Origin: Spirochaetota bacterium
GTDB taxonomy: Bacteria > Spirochaetota > Spirochaetia > Treponematales > UBA12059
NCBI GenBank assembly: GCA_018262985.1
Contig: JADFDI010000004.1
Span: forward strand, 248,001-312,000
Direction: 5' to 3'
Length of the DNA: 64,000 bases
Position 1 is the first letter of the stretch. Each line of letters starts with the position of its first letter. Below the pieces are notes generated by a model. It made no database searches and was not told the DNA's origin. It worked only from the letters and a program-made list of their open reading frames with translations. This document shows positions 42,649-49,458 of the stretch, piece by piece. The position numbers were made by a program, and so were the translations under genes.

Positions 42649-43419
42649 TCAGCCCAGCCTGAGGAAGCGGCGGGCGTTGGCGGTGGTCGCGGCGGCGACT
42701 TCCTCGATCGGCAGGTCGAGCACCTGCGCCAGGAAGTCCACCGTGGAAGGCAGGTACTCGGGCTTGTTCCGTTTTCCGCGGTATTCCGCGGGCACCATGA
42801 AAGGCGCCTCGGACTCGACCAGGATGCGGTCGAGCGGGACGGCCTGGGCGGTCTCGTGGAGGTTGCGCGCGTTGCGGTAGGTCAGGTTGCCGGCGAACGA
42901 GAAGTACAGGTTGAGGTCGAGCGCGCGGCGCGCGTACTCGGCGTCCTCGGAATAGCAGTGCAGTACGGCTCCCGCCGGAGGCATGCGGTCCTTGAGGATG
43001 TCGAACACGTCCTTGCCCGCCTCGCGGTTGTGCACGATGACCGGCTTGTCGAAGCGGGCGGCCATCTCGAGCTGGTCGATGAAGAGCTCGATCTGGCTCT
43101 TGCGATCGCCGAAGCGGTGGAAGTAGTCGAGGCCGATCTCGCCGATGGCGACCACGCGGGGCAGCTTGAGGCTGTCCTCGATGCGCCGCTGCCAATCCTT
43201 GCCGGGGTTCTGGACTTCCGACGGCGAGACGCCGACGGCGTGGAAGACGTGCTCCGCGGTCTTGAGGTTCTCGTAAACCTGCGTGAAGTCCATGAGGCTG
43301 TTGCAGATGCTCACGATGCCGACGACGCCGGCCTGCTTGGCCTGCTGGCAGACGAGCAGCTGCTCGATGGGGTCGTCGAAGATGAGCCCGATATGGGCAT
43401 GCGTGTCGAAGTACTGCAT
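42649..43419 (-). CDS. TatD-family metal-dependent hydrolase
   Basis: The 256-residue TIM-barrel protein has the TatD ligands 'FDTHAHIG' at the N terminus, 'GEIGLDYF' near residue 95, 'VIVHNREA' near 130 and 'LHCYS' near 155. The last motif reads 'VESEAPFM' instead of the usual E-T/S-D-x-P, so the catalytic or metal-binding Asp is Glu. TatD enzymes are 3'-5' DNA exonucleases linked to repair. I used the ATG at 43419 because residues before it do not match the family start. Whether the substitution lowers activity is unknown. Confidence 0.88.
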   Translation of the reverse strand: MQYFDTHAHIGLIFDDPIEQLLVCQQAKQAGVVGIVSICNSLMDFTQVYENLKTAEHVFHAVGVSPSEVQNPGKDWQRRIEDSLKLPRVVAIGEIGLDYFHRFGDRKSQIELFIDQLEMAARFDKPVIVHNREAGKDVFDILKDRMPPAGAVLHCYSEDAEYARRALDLNLYFSFAGNLTYRNARNLHETAQAVPLDRILVESEAPFMVPAEYRGKRNKPEYLPSTVDFLAQVLDLPIEEVAAATTANARRFLRLG

Positions 43420-43580
43420 GTGAGTTCCAGTGGGATGCCGATGATGGGGAGACCCGAACACGGGTTACGGGGCAAATGTAACACAGCCCCGCCTCCCCGT
43501 CAAGCTCGCCGCGGCAAATGCTTGAGCGGGAAGGAAATACGCGAGTCGTTCCATCTGAAGGCGCCTCGAAGCGCCCGGGT

Positions 43581-44483
43581 TCACATGGAGAAGCCGTCCC
43601 CCAGGTATACTTTTCTGGCCATCTCGCTGGCCAGGATGTCCTCTCGGGTCCCCGAGACCAGAATCGTTCCGCGCGAAATGACGTAGGCCCGGTGGGTGAC
43701 GTCGAGGGTGTCGCGCACGTTGTGGTCGGTCAGGAGCACGCCGATGCCCTTGGCCGAAAGCCTGCGGACGATGCGTTTGATCTCCTGCACCGCGATCGGG
43801 TCGATGCCCGCGAAGGGTTCGTCGAGCAGGAGGAACTTGGGCCGGATGGCCAGGGCACGCGCTATCTCGGTGCGCCGGCGCTCACCGCCGGACAGGGTCC
43901 AGCCGGCCTGTTTCCGGAGCTCGGCCACCCCGAACTCCTCGAGAAGCTCCTCGAGCGCGCGCTTGCGTCCGGCCGGGTCCAGGTCGGTGCGGGTTTCGAG
44001 CACGGCGGCGACGTTGTCCTCGACGCTCATCTTGCGGAAGATGGAAGGATCCTGCGGAAGGTAAGCCAGCCCCATGCGCGCGCGACGGTGCATGGGCAAA
44101 CCGTCCACCGGTCCCGAATCGAGCAGCACGCCGCCGGAGTCGGGCTTGAGGAAGCCGACGATCATGTAGAAGACCGTCGTCTTGCCGGCGCCGTTCGGGC
44201 CGAGCAGTCCCACGACCTCGCCGTTGCGCATGGAGAACGAGACGTCGGCCACCGCAACCTTCTTGCCGAAGGCCTTGCGTAGGCCGCGCGCCTCGAGTAC
44301 GTGGCTGACGCCGTCCCGCGGTCCCGCGATATCCTCGAGGCGCGCGTCCTCGCGCTCGTCGGCGGGTTCGTCAGGGATGGCGGTAATCGCCGTCGGCGAG
44401 CCCTCGGCCGGGAAGTCGCCGTCAGGCGACAGGTCGGGGGGCGGGAATTCAGGGCTACCGTCGCGGTCGTCGGAATCGCTCAT
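43581..44483 (-). CDS. lptB: LPS-export ABC ATPase LptB with N-terminal extension
   Basis: The 300-residue ATPase has Walker A 'GPNGAGKTT' near residue 95, signature 'LSGGERRR' near 195, Walker B 'FLLLDEPFAGIDP' near 215 and 'LTDHNVRDTL' near 250, the LptB-type H-loop. About 60 residues of acidic, Pro-rich, probably disordered sequence precede the usual LptB start. It would power export of LPS or a related glycolipid through Lpt proteins. It overlaps the lptA-like gene by 4 bp. The permeases LptF and LptG are not in the window. Confidence 0.9.
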   Translation of the reverse strand: MSDSDDRDGSPEFPPPDLSPDGDFPAEGSPTAITAIPDEPADEREDARLEDIAGPRDGVSHVLEARGLRKAFGKKVAVADVSFSMRNGEVVGLLGPNGAGKTTVFYMIVGFLKPDSGGVLLDSGPVDGLPMHRRARMGLAYLPQDPSIFRKMSVEDNVAAVLETRTDLDPAGRKRALEELLEEFGVAELRKQAGWTLSGGERRRTEIARALAIRPKFLLLDEPFAGIDPIAVQEIKRIVRRLSAKGIGVLLTDHNVRDTLDVTHRAYVISRGTILVSGTREDILASEMARKVYLGDGFSM

Positions 44484-45175
44484 TCGTCCCCCGTCGCGGG
44501 CGCCGGTGCCGACTCGCCAGCCGGCTTGCCGCCGGATCCGGCCGCGGCGCTCACGCTGCCGCTCACCGAACCCTCGAGCCAGATCTCCTCGGTGTCCACG
44601 TCGACCACGATGCGCGCGGCGCGGTACTCGTCGCCGTCCTTGATCACCACGGGCGAGCCCGAAAGCTCGAGCAGTCCCGTGCCGCGGTCGTAGCGGGCGA
44701 ACTCGGCGCGGCAGGCCAGATCCTCGCGGAGGATGCGGGCGCCGACGCGCACCTTGGCTATCTCGGTCGCGTCATCGTTCTCGATCCACGACCCCTTCAC
44801 CACGAGCCGGTTGCGCCGGTCCTCGAGGGTCGAGGGACCTTCCATGCGGCTGATCCGGGCGACGCGGTCGTGGAAAAAGGTCTCGGTGATGAAGCGGATG
44901 CCCTTCTCCTTGTCCTCGGCGACCACCGCGCCGTAGCAACGGACGTAGCGCCAGTCCTTGCCGGATATCTCGATGCGGTCGGCGTGGATCTCGAGGCTGC
45001 CGGAGACGACGCGGGCGTTGCCCGAGAGCACGGCGTTCTCCTTGCCGGGCGAGAAGCTGCCGGACATGCCGTCCGCGGAAAAACTGAAGGTCTCGGCGGC
45101 GACGGGCGGCGCGAGCGCCAGGGCCAACGCGACGACGGCGGCGCGGAGCCCGGCGCCCGGGCGGATCCGCCTCAC
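44480..45175 (-). CDS. lptA: LptA/OstA-like periplasmic lipid-bridge protein
   Basis: The 231-residue protein has a signal peptide (GLRAAVVALALALAPPVAAETF) and a strand-rich OstA-like core with 'KENAVLSGNARVVSGSLEIHADRIEISG', 'NRLVVKGSWIEN' and 'GTGLLELSGSPVVIKDGDEY', typical of the jellyroll bridge that carries LPS across the periplasm. The Ala/Gly/Pro-rich C-terminal tail is probably disordered. It overlaps both neighbours by 4 bp in the lptC-lptA-lptB order. Confidence 0.85.
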   Translation of the reverse strand: MRRIRPGAGLRAAVVALALALAPPVAAETFSFSADGMSGSFSPGKENAVLSGNARVVSGSLEIHADRIEISGKDWRYVRCYGAVVAEDKEKGIRFITETFFHDRVARISRMEGPSTLEDRRNRLVVKGSWIENDDATEIAKVRVGARILREDLACRAEFARYDRGTGLLELSGSPVVIKDGDEYRAARIVVDVDTEEIWLEGSVSGSVSAAAGSGGKPAGESAPAPATGDE

Positions 45176-45798
45176 GGCCCGGCTCCCGGCTCCGGCGTCG
45201 GAGCCGACCCGGTTTCAGCCTCGGGCGGCGTGAAGGAGCCGGCGACGGCCTCGCCGAACAGGAAGGTGCCGCGCCGCGCGTCGGCCTCGAAGCCGGCGCC
45301 GCGGAGCTCCGTGCCGTCCTCGGTGCGCACGGTTACGAGGGCGTCGTCGCCGCCGGCGAGCCGGCGCTCGGCCGCGTTCCAGGTGAGCCGCGTGGTCGCG
45401 AAGGTCGCCTTCTCGCGCGCGCTCGTGAAGACGACGTTGCCTTCGATCTCCGCGTCCTCGGTGGCGGCGTCGATCCTGATGCGGTCGGCGTGCCCCTCGG
45501 TCGCGACCGAGCCGTCCTTCGCGTATTCGACGAAGCGGGCGTCGATCAGGACCGTGTAGCCCTTGGACTCGTGGATCTCGGCCCGCGCGGCCTCGACGCG
45601 GAAGACGACCTTGCCGTCCGCGATCGAGCGGTGGCGGGCGCCCGTAAGCAGGAGTTCGGGCGTGCCGGGGCCGAGCTCGTCGGGCGCCTCGGCGCCGTAG
45701 TCGAGGGAGCAGGCGGCGCCCGCGAGGATCAGGCCGAGGGCGGCGAGCCGGGGCAGGACGTCGCGGAGGAAGCGGGCGGAGCGAGGGAGCGGCGGCAT
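45172..45798 (-). CDS. lptC: LptC-like LPS-export lipoprotein
   Basis: The 208-residue protein begins with an Arg-rich stretch, a hydrophobic helix and lipobox 'LAGAAC' near residue 29. The rest is LptC-like: 'ELLLTGARHRSIADGKVVFRVEAARAEIHES' and 'TEGHADRIRIDAATEDAEIEGNVVF'. LptC links the inner-membrane LptBFG complex to LptA. A lipid anchor instead of a plain membrane helix is a notable variation. It starts 7 bp after the pyrG stop and overlaps lptA by 4 bp, so pyrG and lptCAB form one operon. Confidence 0.85.
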   Translation of the reverse strand: MPPLPRSARFLRDVLPRLAALGLILAGAACSLDYGAEAPDELGPGTPELLLTGARHRSIADGKVVFRVEAARAEIHESKGYTVLIDARFVEYAKDGSVATEGHADRIRIDAATEDAEIEGNVVFTSAREKATFATTRLTWNAAERRLAGGDDALVTVRTEDGTELRGAGFEADARRGTFLFGEAVAGSFTPPEAETGSAPTPEPGAGP

Positions 45799-45805
45799 GC
45801 GACCT

Positions 45806-47413
45806 TCAGCCCTTCTTCGATACCGCGGCCTGGACGAAGGCGCGGAAGAGCGGGTGGGCGGCGACGGGCCGCGACTTGAATTCCGGGTGGAACTGGACGC
45901 CGACGGACCAGGGATGTCCCGGCCACTCGAGCGCTTCGACGAGGCCCCCGTCGGGGGTGAGCGCGGAGATTACCAAGCCAGCGCCTTCCATCCGGGGCTT
46001 GAACGCGTTGGCGAACTCGTAGCGATGGCGGTGCCGCTCGGAAATCTCGGCGGCGCCGTATGCGGCGCGGATGGCGGTTCCTTCGCGCAGCGCGGAACGC
46101 CCGGCGCCGAGGCGCATGGTGCCGCCGTAGTTCTTCACGTCGACCTGCTCCTCGAGCAGGGACACCACGGCGTGCGGCGTCTCCCGGTCGAACTCGCCGG
46201 AATTGGCGTCCGCCCAGCCGAGCACGTTCCGCGCCCACTCGATGGCCATGATCTGCATGCCGAGGCAGATGCCGAAATAGGGGAGGCCCTTCTCGCGGGC
46301 GTAGCGCGCCGCCGCCACCATGCCGTCGATGCCGCGGTGGCCGAAGCCGCCGGGCACGAGGACGCCGTCGGCCTCGCCGAGGATCTCCTCGGGGTTCGCG
46401 CCTTCCTTCTCGAGGAGGCCCGAATCGACGCGCACGAGATCCACGGCCGCCTCGTTGGCGATGCCGCCGTGGTGGAGCGCCTCCCAGACCGACTTGTAGG
46501 AATCGGAGAGCTCCATGTACTTGCCGACCACCGCGATGCGCACGCGCCGCTTCGGTTCCCGGAAGCGGCGCACGACGTCCTTCCAGGCGCGCAGGTCGGC
46601 GTGCCGGCTCTCGACGCCCATGCGGCGGAGCAGGAACACGTCGAGGCCCTGGTCGTGGAAGACGAGGGGGATCTCGTAGATGGTGTCGGCGACGTCGTGG
46701 GCGCTGATGACGCCCTCGAAGTCGATGTTGGTGAAGGCGGAGATCTTGCGGCGTATGGCCTCGTCCATGGGTTCGCCGGAGCGCAGCACCAGGGCGTCGG
46801 GCTGGATGCCGACCTCCTGCAGTTCCTTCACCGAGTGCTGCGTCGGCTTGGTCTTGAGCTCGCCGCCCGACACCGTCGGCACCAGGGTGACGTGGACGGA
46901 AACCGCGTTCTGGCGCCCGAGCTCGTGGATCAGCTGGCGCGCGGCCTCGAGGAAGGGGATGGACTCCATGTCGCCGACCGTGCCGCCGATCTCGACTATG
47001 GTGACGTCCACTTCGGGGCTGTCGGCGACCGCGAGCACGCGGGCCTTGATGGCGTCGGTGACGTGGGGAACCACCTGGACCGTGCGCCCGAGGTAGCGCC
47101 CCTCGCGCTCCTTGCGGATGACTTCGTCGTAGACCTGGCCGGTGGTTATCGAGTTGGCGCGCGTGATCGGGGCGTTGGTGAAGCGGGCGTAGTTGCCCAG
47201 GTCGAGGTCGGTCTCCGCGCCGTCGTCGGTGACGTAGACCTCGCCGTGCTGGTAGGGGCTCATCGTCCCGGCGTCCACGTTCAGGTAGGGGTCGATCTTC
47301 ATCATGCGGACGGAAAGCCCGCGGGCTTCCATGAGAGCGCCGATCGAGGAGGCGGTAACGCCCTTGCCGAGCGAGGAGCACACGCCGCCCGTCACGAAGA
47401 TAAGCTTCTTCAT
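45806..47413 (-). CDS. pyrG: CTP synthase
   Basis: The 535-residue enzyme makes CTP from UTP, ATP and glutamine. The synthetase half has the P loop 'VTGGVCSSLGKGVTASSIGALM' at the N terminus, 'DPYLNVDAGTMSPYQHGEVYVTDDGAETDLDLG' next, and 'KTKPTQHSVKEL' near 190. The glutaminase half has the nucleophile elbow 'FGICLGMQ' near 395 and the His-Glu pair in 'QFHPEF' near 510. Length is normal. It is the first gene of an operon with lptC, lptA and lptB, joining nucleotide supply with envelope export. Confidence 0.96.
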   Translation of the reverse strand: MKKLIFVTGGVCSSLGKGVTASSIGALMEARGLSVRMMKIDPYLNVDAGTMSPYQHGEVYVTDDGAETDLDLGNYARFTNAPITRANSITTGQVYDEVIRKEREGRYLGRTVQVVPHVTDAIKARVLAVADSPEVDVTIVEIGGTVGDMESIPFLEAARQLIHELGRQNAVSVHVTLVPTVSGGELKTKPTQHSVKELQEVGIQPDALVLRSGEPMDEAIRRKISAFTNIDFEGVISAHDVADTIYEIPLVFHDQGLDVFLLRRMGVESRHADLRAWKDVVRRFREPKRRVRIAVVGKYMELSDSYKSVWEALHHGGIANEAAVDLVRVDSGLLEKEGANPEEILGEADGVLVPGGFGHRGIDGMVAAARYAREKGLPYFGICLGMQIMAIEWARNVLGWADANSGEFDRETPHAVVSLLEEQVDVKNYGGTMRLGAGRSALREGTAIRAAYGAAEISERHRHRYEFANAFKPRMEGAGLVISALTPDGGLVEALEWPGHPWSVGVQFHPEFKSRPVAAHPLFRAFVQAAVSKKG

Positions 47414-47599
47414 GGAAGGCCAGTATCCCCGCGGCGGGGTCGCGGGTCAAGCGGGCCGCGGTCGGGCCGCGGTCGGGCCGGGCTCGGGCCGCCGCGGCGG
47501 CCGAACGCTCCACGGGCCGTCCCGCGACGAGCTGCTCGCCCGAGAGGGGCGCCGCCCGGCTCGGGAAAAAGCGGCGCTTCACGGGATCGCGCCCCGCGG

Positions 47600-47605
47600 T
47601 ATATT
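47600..47605 (+). promoter_or_regulatory. -10 element nine bases before a start codon
   Basis: TATATT ends nine bases before the ATG of the following lipoprotein gene, so the transcript should be leaderless or nearly so. Confidence 0.4.
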
Positions 47606-47614
47606 CTCGCGGCC

Positions 47615-48304
47615 ATGCCATCGCGCGCCCGCGGTCCCGCTCCGAAGCGACGTCGGTTCGCCATCCTCAAGCTCCGTCCCTTCCTCGCTTCGGCGGCAAT
47701 CCTCGCCGCGTGCGCGGAGCCCTCCGACCTGCGCGCGCTCCGCGAGGACTTCCCCGAGGCCAGGCTCGAATCGCTCGCGGCCGCGGCGCGCGACGCGGCC
47801 GAACTCGGCGCGGGCGGCGCGGGCGGCGCCGTTCCACCGCTCCTGGGCATGGAACCCGGCGCGCCGCGCGGCATCGGCATACGCTTCATCGGCTCGGACG
47901 GCGACCGCGGCTGCGTCTCGTTCTGGAAGGACGTCGAAGCGCCCGAGGAGGCCGTCGCGGCCACGGCCGCGCTCGCCGCCCGCGATCAGCGCTACGGGGA
48001 CATAGCTCCCTGGGAGTTCGCGGCGCTCCGCGTCGAGGCGAACGTTTACGGGGACTTCCGTCGGATCGACTCATGGCGCGAGGCGCGCCCCGGAATCGAC
48101 ACCCTCATGGTCGTGGCCGCGGACGATCCGACGCTCATCCAGGTCGGCGTCGCCCTCGACGAGGGGTGGAAAGCGCGCGAGTACGCGGAAGCCGTGCTCC
48201 GCAAGGCCGGGCTCGACCCGGCCCGACTCGACGACGCCGCGCTCGAGTGGCGCGCGGCCCCGACGGTGCGCTTCGTGATCGATCCGTCCCGGACCGCTCA
48301 GTAG
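47615..48304 (+). CDS. putative lipoprotein, unknown function
   Basis: The 229-residue protein has a basic N terminus, a hydrophobic helix and lipobox 'LAAC' near residue 32. The mature part is mixed alpha/beta with 'GIGIRFIGSDGDRGCVSFWKDV', 'RRIDSWREARPGIDTLMVVAAD' and 'GWKAREYAEAVLRKAGLDPARL'. I do not recognise a family. The ATG lies nine bases from a TATATT -10 element. Its stop overlaps the convergent MEMO-like gene by 7 bp. Confidence 0.7.
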   Translation: MPSRARGPAPKRRRFAILKLRPFLASAAILAACAEPSDLRALREDFPEARLESLAAAARDAAELGAGGAGGAVPPLLGMEPGAPRGIGIRFIGSDGDRGCVSFWKDVEAPEEAVAATAALAARDQRYGDIAPWEFAALRVEANVYGDFRRIDSWREARPGIDTLMVVAADDPTLIQVGVALDEGWKAREYAEAVLRKAGLDPARLDDAALEWRAAPTVRFVIDPSRTAQ

Positions 48305-49458
48305 CCGGGCGCGACGGCGAACGAGAAGAAGTAGCTCGTCACGTCGCGGGGGTCCACGTGCTCCGGCGCGATGTCGAGCGCGGTGGTCCGCCACAGCGCG
48401 CGCCCCTCGGCTCCGAGCTCGTCGGCGAGGGCGCCCAGGACGAACATGCCCGGCCGGTTGTCGCAGCCCGCGAGGAACCAGGTCTCCGCGGAAGGCCGCT
48501 CGACGAAACGGCGCGAGACCGCGTCGCGGCGGTCAGCGTCGGCCTCGGTGCCATGGTGGCTGAAATCACTCGATACGAGGAGGAAGGCGCGCCGCTCCGC
48601 GCCTCCCCGGAATTCCGGCAGCAGGGCTTCCGAGAGCGCCCGGGCGACGGCGAGGTCCACCGGCGGTTCGCCGTCGACCGCGATCGGCACCACCCTGGCG
48701 GCCGGGAAATGCCGCGCGATGAAGGGCGCGAAGGTGGAAACCCCATGCTCGTAGGTGAAGGCCGTGTCATCGAAGGACGCCCCGAGCCGTTCCGCCACCC
48801 GGCGCGCGGCCGCGGCGTCGACCTCGACGAGACCGCCCGAGACGGCGAAGGACCTGAGCGACATCGAGGCGACGCCGCCCGACTGTCCGAAGTGCCGCGG
48901 CGAAACTATGAAGAAGGTCTCCACCGTCCGCGAGCGCGCGAGCGCGGCGAACCAGGCGTCGATCCACGCATGCGCGAGCAGATGGTGGCTCGCGATGCCG
49001 CCCACGGGGAAGCCGCCGAGCTCCGTCCCTCCTGAGGCCGCCGCCGTGCCCGCGGGGTCTGTCCCCATAGCGCCGAGCTCCGTCCCTCCGGAGGCCGTCG
49101 CCGTGCCCGCGGGGTCTGTCCCCAAAGCGTCGAGCTCCGTCCCTCCGGGGGCCGCCGCCGGCGTCGCAAGCGCAGGGTCCGTCCCCGCGGGGTCTGTCCC
49201 CATCACCTCCGGCGCGCCGGGGACGGAGCCCTGGACGAGAGGCTCGCCGAGGCTTTGCCAGGTGGAATACGGGCGAAGCGCCGCCGGATCGGCAGCCCCG
49301 TCCGACATAGGCCCCGAGGCGGCCGCCTCCATGCGCGGCCCCGCCCCGCACGCGTCGAGGACGGCGCAGGCCGGGATCAACAAAAGCGAAGCGAGCGCGC
49401 GGGTGAATTCGAGGCGGGCGGCCGCGACGCCATGGCCGCGGCCGAGTTGCCTTTTCAA
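48298..49458 (-). CDS. MEMO/AmmeMemoRadiSam-B-like lipoprotein with 19-residue repeats
   Basis: The 386-residue protein has a MEMO-like C-terminal domain (residues ~145-386) with 'FFIVSPRHFG', 'YEHGVSTFAPFIARHFP' and 'VSSDFSHHGT', which hold the family His and Asp metal sites. Unusually, it begins with a signal-like segment and Cys (IPAC or LDAC). Residues ~90-150 are a Gly/Thr/Pro-rich linker of three ~19-residue repeats around 'GTDPAGT'. MEMO proteins are iron-linked oxidoreductase or esterase-like domains of unclear role. The TTG start overlaps the DUF3160 stop as TTGA. It may be an exported variant. Confidence 0.8.
   Translation of the reverse strand: MKRQLGRGHGVAAARLEFTRALASLLLIPACAVLDACGAGPRMEAAASGPMSDGAADPAALRPYSTWQSLGEPLVQGSVPGAPEVMGTDPAGTDPALATPAAAPGGTELDALGTDPAGTATASGGTELGAMGTDPAGTAAASGGTELGGFPVGGIASHHLLAHAWIDAWFAALARSRTVETFFIVSPRHFGQSGGVASMSLRSFAVSGGLVEVDAAAARRVAERLGASFDDTAFTYEHGVSTFAPFIARHFPAARVVPIAVDGEPPVDLAVARALSEALLPEFRGGAERRAFLLVSSDFSHHGTEADADRRDAVSRRFVERPSAETWFLAGCDNRPGMFVLGALADELGAEGRALWRTTALDIAPEHVDPRDVTSYFFSFAVAPGY
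49015..49200. repeat. 57-bp in-frame tandem repeat
   Basis: A 57-bp unit (19 codons) occurs about three times with few changes inside the linker of the MEMO-like gene. The third copy has diverged and gained an insertion. Repeat-number changes would alter linker length without breaking the frame. Confidence 0.8.

Noticed and set aside
49015-49200. A CRISPR-like or regulatory repeat
   Set aside because: The 57-bp units are in frame within the MEMO-like gene and encode a repeated linker, so they are coding repeats.
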